14,496 nt of DNA from CAZMGG01 sp964565715 (GTDB taxonomy: Bacteria; Planctomycetota; UBA1135; UBA2386). The notes under the pieces were generated by a model, which saw only the letters and a program-made list of their open reading frames with translations, searched no databases and was not told where the DNA came from. Below are positions 7,192-13,754 of this stretch, piece after piece. A program made the position numbers and the translations under genes. Location: assembly GCA_964565715.1 (NCBI GenBank), contig CAZMGG010000135.1, forward strand, positions 1-14,496, given 5' to 3'. Position 1 is the stretch's first letter. The number at the start of each line of letters is the position of its first letter.

Positions 7192-8601
7192 ATGCCCTAC
7201 GAGCCGATCGCGCCCGAGCAGCTGGAGAGGATCGCCCTGAGCGAGGAGCTCAAGGTGATGCTCGGCGACTTCGTCGACGGCCTGATGGCCCAGGAGGAGG
7301 AGCGCTGCGAGGCGGGCTTCGTCCACCTGCTGGCCCGGGCCCAGGAGCTGGTGGAGAAGAAGCGCTCGATGGAGGGCGCCAAGTCCGACACCCGCGACCT
7401 GATCGGCGAGCTGCTGTTCACGCGGCTGCGCCAGGCGATGCGGCTGTTCCACAAGTCGCACGAGGCCCGCGACGAGATCAAGGCGGCCGAGTGGGCGGTC
7501 GGCTGCCTGTTCTCGATCGCCGCGCTCACCGAGCTGGCCAGCGCCTTCGACCAGGTGCTGATCCGGCAGGGCATGGGCCGCGACTTCAGCTTCGCCGGCC
7601 GCACCGACTTCATCAGCGTCGAGGAGGTGCTGCAGATGCTCAGCGCCGGCAAGCACCTCGGCTGCCTGAGCCTGGAGAAGGCCGACAACCGCCTCGACAT
7701 CTACCTGAAGGACGGCATGGTCGCCTTCCTCGATCCGCATCAGCTGACGCGGCGGGTGATGCCGACCGGCGACCAGATGCGGCATCGGGAGATCCCCGAG
7801 GGCGTGCTGGCGCTGGCCGAGGTGGAGCGCAAGCAGGCCGGGCGGCCGGTCATGCTGACGCTGGTGGAGCAGGGCTACTTCAAGGCCGGCGAGATGCGGG
7901 AAGCCGTGCGGCACTTCGGCAAGGAGGTGCTGTTCGACTTCATGCGGGAGACGGAGCCGTACGCCTTCTTCTACCGGCGTCTGGACAAGCCGCCGGAGTT
8001 CGTCGATTCCTGCAACCTGCGGCAGACCGTGATGTCGCTGCTGCTGGAGATCAGCAAGCAGGTCGACGACTGGCGGCAGATGCTGGCGGTGTTCCCGGAC
8101 CCGGCGGCGCCGCTGGAGCCGCGCGCCGACATGTTCGCGCGGATGGCCGACGTCACCCTCGGGCCGATGGAGATCAAGCTGCTGTCCCAGCTCAACGGCG
8201 AGACCTCGCCGAAGTCGCTGGTGCCGGTGCTGGGCGTGCCGCTGTTCGAGGTCTACCAGCTGCTGGTGCGGCTGGCGCGGGACGGCATCCTGTCGCCGCC
8301 CGGCGGCCAGCAGGCCCTGAAGAGCATCGCCGCGTCGGTCCAGGAATCGCTGCAGATGGCGTTCGCCGCCCTCGATGCCAATGACGACGAGGCGGCGCCA
8401 GCGCCGGCGGCGCCGGCGGCGCCGGCGACCGGCGGTGGCATGGACCTGAGCGTGCTCGACCGCGTGTTCGGCGGCGACGCGCGGCCGGCGGCGAAGCCCG
8501 CCGGCAGGGCGCCGGCGAAGCCGGCGGCACCGGCCACGGGCAACACGGCGATGCAGAAGGAACTGCTCGACCTGCTGCGCCGCAACCGCAAGGACGCCTA
8601 G
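7192..8601 (+). CDS. DUF4388 domain protein with winged-helix-like part and Ala/Pro-rich tail
   Basis: This 469-residue cytoplasmic protein has no signal peptide or membrane span. Residues 1-125 are helical and charged. About 130-180 match the start of DUF4388 (DFSFAGRTDFISVEEVLQML, GKHLGCLSLE, IYLKDGMVAFLDP). The pattern continues to about 290 in the family style (FGKEVLFDFMRETEPYAFFY, then LLLEISKQVDDWRQM). About 325-365 look like a winged helix or dissociation-control module (LLSQLNGETSPKSLVPVLG, VYQLLVRLARDGIL). Then comes an Ala/Pro/Gly-rich disordered tail (about 400-450) with a terminal helix, QKELLDLLRRNRKDA. DUF4388 proteins occur in signalling and motility contexts in several phyla; the biochemical role is unknown. 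The gene is divergent from the cytochrome and converges on the permease gene with a 12-base gap. The domain call is fairly secure, the role is not. Confidence 0.75.
   Translation: MPYEPIAPEQLERIALSEELKVMLGDFVDGLMAQEEERCEAGFVHLLARAQELVEKKRSMEGAKSDTRDLIGELLFTRLRQAMRLFHKSHEARDEIKAAEWAVGCLFSIAALTELASAFDQVLIRQGMGRDFSFAGRTDFISVEEVLQMLSAGKHLGCLSLEKADNRLDIYLKDGMVAFLDPHQLTRRVMPTGDQMRHREIPEGVLALAEVERKQAGRPVMLTLVEQGYFKAGEMREAVRHFGKEVLFDFMRETEPYAFFYRRLDKPPEFVDSCNLRQTVMSLLLEISKQVDDWRQMLAVFPDPAAPLEPRADMFARMADVTLGPMEIKLLSQLNGETSPKSLVPVLGVPLFEVYQLLVRLARDGILSPPGGQQALKSIAASVQESLQMAFAALDANDDEAAPAPAAPAAPATGGGMDLSVLDRVFGGDARPAAKPAGRAPAKPAAPATGNTAMQKELLDLLRRNRKDA
8401..8427 (+). repeat. Three perfect tandem copies of a 9-base unit
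   Basis: The unit GCGCCGGCG occurs three times in a row inside the DUF4388 gene and encodes part of the APAAPAAPA linker. Copy number can vary in frame without breaking the gene, so linker length may differ among strains. Confidence 0.8.
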
Positions 8602-8613
8602 GCCGGCGCCGGT

Positions 8614-10317
8614 TCAGCACTTCAGCCGGCGCAGCAGCAGGCGGCGCGACAGACGGTCGATCAGCACCGTCAGCAGCACCATCGCCCACAGGAAGGTGCC
8701 CGCCCGGTGCAGCTCGTTCCACTGCCGATGGGTGTCGAAGGCCTCGCCGAGGCCGCCGGCGCCGACCCAGCCCAGCACCACGCCGATCCGCACGTTCACC
8801 TCGAACTGGAAGAACGCGTAGGTCTTCCAGTCGGCGGCGGCGGTCGGCAGCGCGCCGTAGACGAACATCTGCGGCCGGCAGGTGCCGGCGACCTGTTCCA
8901 GGGTGCGGTAGGGGATGTCGTCGACGGTCTCGGTGAACACCCGCAGCAGCACGCCGGTGCTGTGCAGCACCACCGCCAGCACGCACGGCGTCAGGCCCTG
9001 GCGGAAGAACACGCCGAGGATGGTGACCCAGGCCACCTCCGGGATGGCGCGCAGGACCAGGGCGGCGGCCCGGGTGCCCACCAGCAGGACCCAGCGGCGG
9101 GCCCTGGCCAGGGGCGTCAGCCGTTCGCCGGTGAAGCGGAACGCGTCGACCTGGAAGGCCAGCGACGCCGGGAACGCCAACAGCCCGGCGAGGACCGTGG
9201 CGGCGACCGTCGCGATCAGCGCCACCGCCAGCGGCACCCAGGCCTCGCGGGCGGCGGCGGCGAGCGCCGGGGCGGACAGGTCGGGCACCGCCAGCGTGCC
9301 GACGTAGCTGGCGACGTACGACCACTCGGGTGGCCGTTCGAAGGCGATGGCGAAGGCCGGCCGGAGCCACGCCGCCGCTGCGGCGACCAGCCCCAGGGCC
9401 GACAGCACGCCCAGCGCGCGCCGGGTCGTGCTGGCCCGAACGTCGAGCGCGCGCGGCGCGCGCGGATGGTTCGGATCGACGCGGAGCTGGTAGCGCAGCA
9501 GGTTGGCCAGCAGGTCGGTGGCCGCGGTCAGCAGAAGCATCGCCAGCAGCACGGTGACCATGCGGGCCATGCCCTGCTCGCGGTCGACGGCGGTGTACTC
9601 GTCCCACAGCGCGGCGCCGAGGCCGCCGCCGCCGACCACGCCGATCACCGAGGCGTTGCGCACGGCGCACTCGGTGCGCATCAGCACGAACGACAGCAGC
9701 CCGCGGGCCGACAGCGGCTGGATGCCGTGCAGGAAGATCTGCAGCCCGCGGGCGCCGGTCGAACGCAGGGCCTGGTAGCGCTGCGGCGCGACGTTGTCCC
9801 ACTGCTCGCTGAGGACCTTGCCGAGGATCCCGGCCACGCTGACGCCGATGGCGAGCGCGCCGGTGGCGGCGTTCGGGCCCAGGAAGGTGGCCAGCACGAT
9901 GGCCCAGACGAAGTCCGGCACGCCGCGCAGGAGGTCGAGGGCGAGCCGGCAGCACTGCAGCAGCAGCCGGCGCAGCCACCGGCCGGCGCCCCGGTGCGGG
10001 TCCTCGCCGAGCACGACGCAGCGGGCGGCGCCGACGGCCAGCGGCCACGCCAGCAGCAGGCCGAGGCCGACGCCGAGCAGGGCCACCGCCAGGGTCTCGG
10101 CGGCGAGGACGCCGACGCGGCGCAGCATGCCCGGCGACAGGTCCGGCGCGCCGAACGCACCGAGGAACGCGGCGAGGCGCTCGAAGGCCTCGCCGAGCGC
10201 CGCCGGCCCGGCCAGCGCCTCCAGGTTCCAGGGCAGCGACGCCACCGCCACCACCAGCAGCGCCGCCAGCAGGGCGAGCCCGAGCTGCGCGCGGCGGGGG
10301 CGCGGCTCGCCGTTCAC
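8614..10317 (-). CDS. Fused two-domain PhnE-like ABC transporter permease
   Basis: At 567 residues this is about twice the length of a PhnE permease (about 260-290) and consists of two tandem permease halves. The first (about 50-280) has the coupling-helix region QRYQALRSTGARGLQIFLHG followed by MRTECAVRNASVIGVVGGGGLG. The second (about 320-560) has YRTLEQVAGTCRPQMFVYGALP followed by FQFEVNVRIGVVLGWVGAGGLG. Each half matches the PhnE pattern of an EAA-type loop then RFEiNVRsatVLGlVGAGGIG. A first hydrophobic helix (LGLALLAALLVVAVASL) lies near residue 15. The GTG start at 10317 overlaps the ATPase stop by GTGA, so it is in the same operon. A single fused chain could form the whole membrane channel in place of a homodimer. 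The substrate is an oxyanion such as phosphonate, phosphite or selenate. Confidence 0.9.
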   Translation of the reverse strand: MNGEPRPRRAQLGLALLAALLVVAVASLPWNLEALAGPAALGEAFERLAAFLGAFGAPDLSPGMLRRVGVLAAETLAVALLGVGLGLLLAWPLAVGAARCVVLGEDPHRGAGRWLRRLLLQCCRLALDLLRGVPDFVWAIVLATFLGPNAATGALAIGVSVAGILGKVLSEQWDNVAPQRYQALRSTGARGLQIFLHGIQPLSARGLLSFVLMRTECAVRNASVIGVVGGGGLGAALWDEYTAVDREQGMARMVTVLLAMLLLTAATDLLANLLRYQLRVDPNHPRAPRALDVRASTTRRALGVLSALGLVAAAAAWLRPAFAIAFERPPEWSYVASYVGTLAVPDLSAPALAAAAREAWVPLAVALIATVAATVLAGLLAFPASLAFQVDAFRFTGERLTPLARARRWVLLVGTRAAALVLRAIPEVAWVTILGVFFRQGLTPCVLAVVLHSTGVLLRVFTETVDDIPYRTLEQVAGTCRPQMFVYGALPTAAADWKTYAFFQFEVNVRIGVVLGWVGAGGLGEAFDTHRQWNELHRAGTFLWAMVLLTVLIDRLSRRLLLRRLKC

Positions 10318-11117
10318 GCGTCCGGGCCCCCGGCCAGGGGGATCTCGTCGAGATGCAGCGTCTGGTACTCGGTGCCGTAGACGGCGCGCAGGATGTCGCG
10401 GGTGAGCCGCGCCGGCGGGCCCTGCCAGGCGATCCCACCCTCGCGCAGGGCCACCACGCGATCGAACCCCTCGCCGAGCAGTTCCAGGGAGTGCAGGCTG
10501 ACCAGCATGGTGGTGCCGCGTTCGCGGCAGGGGCCGGACAGCAGCCGGATCACGTCGCGGCCGAGCCGGATGTCCAGCGAGCTGACCGGCTCGTCGGCCA
10601 GCAGGATGCGCGGGTCCTGCACCAGCAGCCGGGCGATGGCGACGCGCTGCTGTTCCCCGCCCGACAGCTGCCCGGGCATCGCCCACAGCCGGTGGGCCAG
10701 CTCGACGCGGTCGAGGGCCCGTTCGGCGGTGTCGAGCTGCTGCGGCCGCAGCAGGGACCAGGCGGCGCGCAGCAACGACCAGCGGCCGAGGTGGCCCATC
10801 AGCACGTTGTGGGCGACCCGCAGGCCGGGGATCAGGTTGTCGTGCTGGTGGAGGAAGCCGACCTGGCGACGCAACTCGCACAGCCGGCTGGTCCCGAGGC
10901 TGCCGGTCTGTCGGCCGAGCACGGTGACCGAGCCTGCGTCGGGCCAGAGCACGCCGCCGATCAGCCGCAGGAGCGTGGTCTTGCCGGCGCCCGACGGGCC
11001 GATCAGCGCCACCTGCTCGCCGCGGGCCACCTGCAGCGAGACGTCGCGCAGGAGGATCGCGGCGCCGATCCGCTTGCCGACCGCGCGCAGGTCGATGTCC
11101 GGGACGTCGGTCGGCAT
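10314..11117 (-). CDS. PhnC-like ABC transporter ATPase
   Basis: This 267-residue ATPase drives the importer from the cytoplasmic face. Walker A is GPSGAGKT (40-47), the Q-loop glutamine is Gln91 in FLHQHDNL, the signature is LSGGEQQR (151-158), Walker B is ILLADE (171-176) with DEPVSSLD after it, and the switch histidine is His209 (SLHSLEL). The order and spacing, and FLHQHDNLIPGLRVAHNVLMG in particular, fit PhnC of phosphonate/phosphite importers. ATG 11117 is the only suitable in-frame start near the family N-terminus; its Shine-Dalgarno sequence is weak. It lies 32 bases after the binding-protein gene and overlaps the permease gene by 4 bases. Confidence 0.92.
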   Translation of the reverse strand: MPTDVPDIDLRAVGKRIGAAILLRDVSLQVARGEQVALIGPSGAGKTTLLRLIGGVLWPDAGSVTVLGRQTGSLGTSRLCELRRQVGFLHQHDNLIPGLRVAHNVLMGHLGRWSLLRAAWSLLRPQQLDTAERALDRVELAHRLWAMPGQLSGGEQQRVAIARLLVQDPRILLADEPVSSLDIRLGRDVIRLLSGPCRERGTTMLVSLHSLELLGEGFDRVVALREGGIAWQGPPARLTRDILRAVYGTEYQTLHLDEIPLAGGPDA

Positions 11118-11149
11118 CGTCGGGATCCGGTGGCCGCGGCGGCCGGCGG

Positions 11150-12064
11150 CTACTGGTTGAGGAAGCCCTTCGGCAGGCTCTTCAGCACCGAGCGGATGCC
11201 GTCCCACTGCGAACGGTCGGCGGCGACGAAGCGGCCCGCTCCCCAGTCCTTCAGGATCGCTGCGTGTTCCGGGTTGGCCGGGTCGAGCCTGGTCAGCGCC
11301 GCGCGGATGCGCTGGATCGTCTCGCCGCCCAGCCGGTTGTGGGCCACGAAGCAGTAGTCGACGTACTCCGGCGTGGTGTAGACGAGCGGCGCCTTGGCGC
11401 GGTCCTCGGGCTTGGCCTTGTCGTAGTAACTGTAGTTGAGCGCGCCGAGGTCGACCTCGCCGCTGATGACGCTGGCCAGGGTGGCGCCGTGGCCGCCGCT
11501 GGGCCGGTAGCTGGCCGGCGCCTTGCAGTCCCGCTCGGGATCGATGCCCGCCTGCACCATGAAGTGGCGCGGCATGATGTGGCCCGAGGTCGACTTCTTG
11601 TCGCCGAACGTGAAGGTCAGCTCCTTCAGCATCGGCTTCAGGTCCTCCAGGCGCGTCACCGGCCGGACCTTGCCGGCGGCCACCGCCGCCGCGTTGGCGA
11701 TGAAGTAGGTCTTGAACTTCAGGTCGATGTCGCGGGTGGCGACGAAGGTGACCTCGCCGTTGGTGGCGTCGTCGGCCTCCACCGAGGTCACGCCGCCGTA
11801 CCAGACCAGGTCCAGCTTGTTGGCGGCCAGCCCGTTGACGCTGGCGGTGTAGTCGTTGGCCGCGTCGTAGCGGACGTCGAGGCCGAGTTCCTTCTGCAGG
11901 TAGGCGGCCAGCCGCTTGCAGGTGTCGTCGAGGGTGCCCTTGTTGAAGTCGGGGATCGCCGACAGGCGGATCACCGCCGGCGCGGCGTTGGCGTCACCGC
12001 CGCAGCCGGCGAGGGCCGGCAGCAGGGCGAGGAGGGCGAGAGGGGCGAGGAGGCAACGGGTCAT
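11150..12064 (-). CDS. PhnD-like periplasmic oxyanion-binding lipoprotein
   Basis: This 304-residue protein captures the substrate of the importer outside the inner membrane. The N-terminus is a lipoprotein signal with lipobox LAGC, the acylated cysteine being Cys21. The mature part is a type 2 periplasmic-binding protein of the PhnD group. LSAIPDFNKG (34-43), NKLDLVWYGGVTSVEA (82-97) and FGDKKSTSGHIMPRHF (153-168) form the anion pocket, with Ser158, Thr159, Ser160 and His162 as likely ligands. GEVDLGALNYSYYDK, then TTPEYVDYCF and RLDPANPEHAAILKDW complete the pattern. These motifs recall, from memory, the branch labelled putative selenate-binding as much as classic phosphonate binders, so the ligand is open. 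ATG 12064 is supported by AGGA upstream. A 60-codon ORF overlaps the start by ATGA. Confidence 0.9.
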   Translation of the reverse strand: MTRCLLAPLALLALLPALAGCGGDANAAPAVIRLSAIPDFNKGTLDDTCKRLAAYLQKELGLDVRYDAANDYTASVNGLAANKLDLVWYGGVTSVEADDATNGEVTFVATRDIDLKFKTYFIANAAAVAAGKVRPVTRLEDLKPMLKELTFTFGDKKSTSGHIMPRHFMVQAGIDPERDCKAPASYRPSGGHGATLASVISGEVDLGALNYSYYDKAKPEDRAKAPLVYTTPEYVDYCFVAHNRLGGETIQRIRAALTRLDPANPEHAAILKDWGAGRFVAADRSQWDGIRSVLKSLPKGFLNQ

Positions 12065-12243
12065 GGCTGTCCTGGGTCGGGGTTGGGGAACGGGCGAAGG
12101 ACCGATGGCGAGCCATTCGCCGCCGGCCGGGAAGGGGATGCCGCGGCAACTCGCGCGGGCAGCAGGGCCGGACCGCCGGCCGACGCCTGGTGGGGCGGCT
12201 GGATCAGGCCACGGCGCACGGCCGGGCGGACGGGTCGCTTCAT
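12061..12243 (-). CDS. Small 60-residue ORF coupled to the binding-protein gene (possible leader peptide)
   Basis: An ATG at 12243 is preceded by a strong Shine-Dalgarno sequence, GGGGAGG, at ideal spacing. That is the best such signal in the importer region. The frame runs 60 codons and ends in TGA overlapping the ATG of the binding-protein gene (ATGA, 12064-12061). The product is basic, Pro/Ala/Arg-rich and without a membrane span or recognisable domain (MKRPVRPAVRRGLIQPP at the start, RPFPNPDPGQP at the end). It could be a translated leader that couples or attenuates expression of the importer, or a chance frame in GC-rich DNA. I do not recognise it. A longer in-frame start at 12324 lacks such a ribosome site. 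Confidence 0.4.
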   Translation of the reverse strand: MKRPVRPAVRRGLIQPPHQASAGGPALLPARVAAASPSRPAANGSPSVLRPFPNPDPGQP

Positions 12244-12301
12244 GGCGACCTCCCCGGCGGGGCGTGGGATCGGAGCGGCGCGTTCAAGGCCGGCAACTAG
12301 A

Positions 12302-12319
12302 CCGGGAGTCCGGCCCCGG
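12302..12319 (-). terminator. Weak hairpin between the kinase-methyltransferase gene and the importer
   Basis: On the minus strand, 14 bases after the fusion gene stop, CCGGG and CCCGG form a 5-bp stem with an 8-base loop. No T tract follows. It may separate the fusion gene from the importer operon, but such short GC stems are common here. The rest of the spacer to 12244 shows no recognised element. Confidence 0.2.
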
Positions 12320-12333
12320 CGCAAGGCAGGCCG

Positions 12334-13650
12334 TCAGGCGCGGACGAACGCCCGCACCCAGAGGTCCTTCAGCCCGGGCAGGTCGGCGGCGGTGCCGTCC
12401 GGCGCGAAGCCGTGGCCGCCGAGCCAGGTGCGCAGGCGGGCGCCGGTGACGGCGTGCCGGGTCGGCGCCCGGCCGGTGAGCCAGCCGCGCAGGGCGCGGC
12501 GGACGGCGTGGGCCGAGCACGGGTGGAAGTGGCTCACCACGACGAAGCGGCGCGCGACGCGGCAGGCTTCCGCCAGGGCCTGTCGCGCCTGCTCCGGCGG
12601 CAGGTGGTGCAGGAAGCGGAACAGCACGACGCCATCCACCGCCCGGTCGGCGAACGGCAGCGCCAGGGCATCGGCCTGCACCGCCTCGGCATCGCCCGCC
12701 GCGCGCGCCTGCCGCAGCATCGCCAGGGCGGCGTCGGCCCAGACCACCCGGGCACCGCGTTGCCGCAGGAACGGCAGCAGGCGGCCGGTGCCGCATGGCG
12801 CGTCCAGCACGGTCTCGCCGGGCCGGCCGGGCCAGACCCGCGCCAGCAGGGCCAGTTCGCGGGCGTGCCGGGCGGGATTGCGGGTGGCGTAGGAACGGCT
12901 GCGGCCGGCCACCTCGTAGCGCCCGGCGGTGTCGAACGGCGGCAGGGCGCGCAGCACGCTCCGGGTCGCCTCGCGCCAGCCGGCGGCCCGCAGCAGGCGC
13001 ACGGCGAAGACCATGGCCTGCCGGCGCGGCACCGGCAGCAGGCGCACCGAGCGCTGCAGGCGGCGCAGCACCTTCCGGCAGTGGGCCAGCGGCGGCCGGC
13101 CGGGCGCCGCGAGGCCGGCGTTGTGCAGGTCGAGCAGGCCGAAATGGTAGATCGCCAGTTCGCGCCGCACGAAGAGGTGGTCCAGCGACAGGTCCGGCAG
13201 GCGGAAGCCGCGGGCCAGCACGTCGCCGCTGAACATCGCCACGGCCCGCGCCATCGCCTCGTCGACGGCGCCGCGGGCCAGCAGGTGCGCCAGCGGTTCG
13301 CCCTGCAGCCGGGCGCAGAGGTAGAACGAGGCCCTGCCGTCGCCGCCGACGGCGATCGGCCGCGGCGTCTCGATGCCGGCCCGGCGCAGGGCCTGGGTGA
13401 CCGCGGCCTCGCGTTCGGCGTCGCTGGCGGCCCGCGGCCGGGTCAGCGCGAAGCGCAGCCGGTTCTTCCACTGCGTGCGGTCGAACACCTTGAGGTAGCA
13501 CGTTTCGCCGGCGAGGTGCAGTCGCCGCACGTGGCGCAGGCGGTTCGGCGCTGCCGCCGGCTGCCACTCGTGCTGCAGCACCGCCGCCGGCTCGCCCAGC
13601 TCCGCCCGCTCGGCCGCGTTCGCCTCCAGCCACCGCCAGGTGCCAGTCAC
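12334..13650 (-). CDS. Fusion of WaaP/Kdo-kinase-like domain and class I SAM methyltransferase
   Basis: Residues 1-210 of this 438-residue protein resemble the lipopolysaccharide (Kdo/heptose) kinase family. YLKVFDR carries Lys54, AEREAAV carries the helix-C Glu81, and RLPDLSLDHLFV (150-161) is the catalytic loop with Asp153 and His158. LLDLHNAG carries the metal-binding Asp174. The usual HRD histidine is replaced by Leu151. About 255-438 form a Rossmann methyltransferase: motif I VLDAPCGTG (281-289), an acidic residue after strand 2 (Asp306), VQADALALPFAD, then the VVLFRFLHHLPPEQ motif-IV region. The middle (210-255) is a basic linker. The GTG at 13650 is assumed; no Shine-Dalgarno sequence is evident. 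The combination suggests successive phosphorylation and methylation of one cell-surface or other sugar-containing substrate, but that is inference. The adjacent gene (-) is the importer; add is divergent. Confidence 0.8.
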   Translation of the reverse strand: MTGTWRWLEANAAERAELGEPAAVLQHEWQPAAAPNRLRHVRRLHLAGETCYLKVFDRTQWKNRLRFALTRPRAASDAEREAAVTQALRRAGIETPRPIAVGGDGRASFYLCARLQGEPLAHLLARGAVDEAMARAVAMFSGDVLARGFRLPDLSLDHLFVRRELAIYHFGLLDLHNAGLAAPGRPPLAHCRKVLRRLQRSVRLLPVPRRQAMVFAVRLLRAAGWREATRSVLRALPPFDTAGRYEVAGRSRSYATRNPARHARELALLARVWPGRPGETVLDAPCGTGRLLPFLRQRGARVVWADAALAMLRQARAAGDAEAVQADALALPFADRAVDGVVLFRFLHHLPPEQARQALAEACRVARRFVVVSHFHPCSAHAVRRALRGWLTGRAPTRHAVTGARLRTWLGGHGFAPDGTAADLPGLKDLWVRAFVRA

Positions 13651-13754
13651 CCGCGACAGCGTGCCCGCCGGTGCCAGGACGGGCCAGCGGTGCCGGTCGA
13701 ATCGCGCGGCCCGGCGCGCTTGCCGGTGCGCGACGGGGCCGCCATGATCCGCCC
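13651..13754. other. Divergent spacer between the fusion gene and add
   Basis: This 104-base region lies between the kinase-methyltransferase (-) and adenosine deaminase (+) genes. On the plus strand it holds a sigma70-like pair close to the add start (see next entry). No promoter was recognised for the minus-strand gene. Confidence 0.4.
13720..13748 (+). promoter_or_regulatory. Candidate promoter for add, placing transcription at the start codon
   Basis: TTGCCG (13720-13725) and CATGAT (13743-13748) are 17 bases apart, each matching 4 of 6 consensus positions. A start site 7 bases past the -10 coincides with the A of the ATG at 13755. The message would then be leaderless, which fits the absence of a Shine-Dalgarno sequence. 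This is inferred from spacing only. Confidence 0.3.

Noticed and set aside
6091..7914. Minus-strand extension of the kinase frame far upstream of 6090
   Set aside because: The extension runs out of frame through the cytochrome gene and antisense to the DUF4388 gene; the ATGA overlap fixes the start at 6090.
8707..10380. Plus-strand open frame of more than 550 codons opposite the permease
   Set aside because: It is antisense to a clear two-domain permease and low-complexity in composition with no domain.
12244..12324. Longer start for the small ORF ahead of the importer
   Set aside because: It would add 27 residues with no ribosome site, while the ATG at 12243 has a strong one.
12065..12333. 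Possible riboswitch ahead of the importer genes
   Set aside because: I looked for cobalamin, SAM, glycine and molybdenum-type conserved boxes and saw none; only short GC stems such as GGCGA/TCGCC are present.
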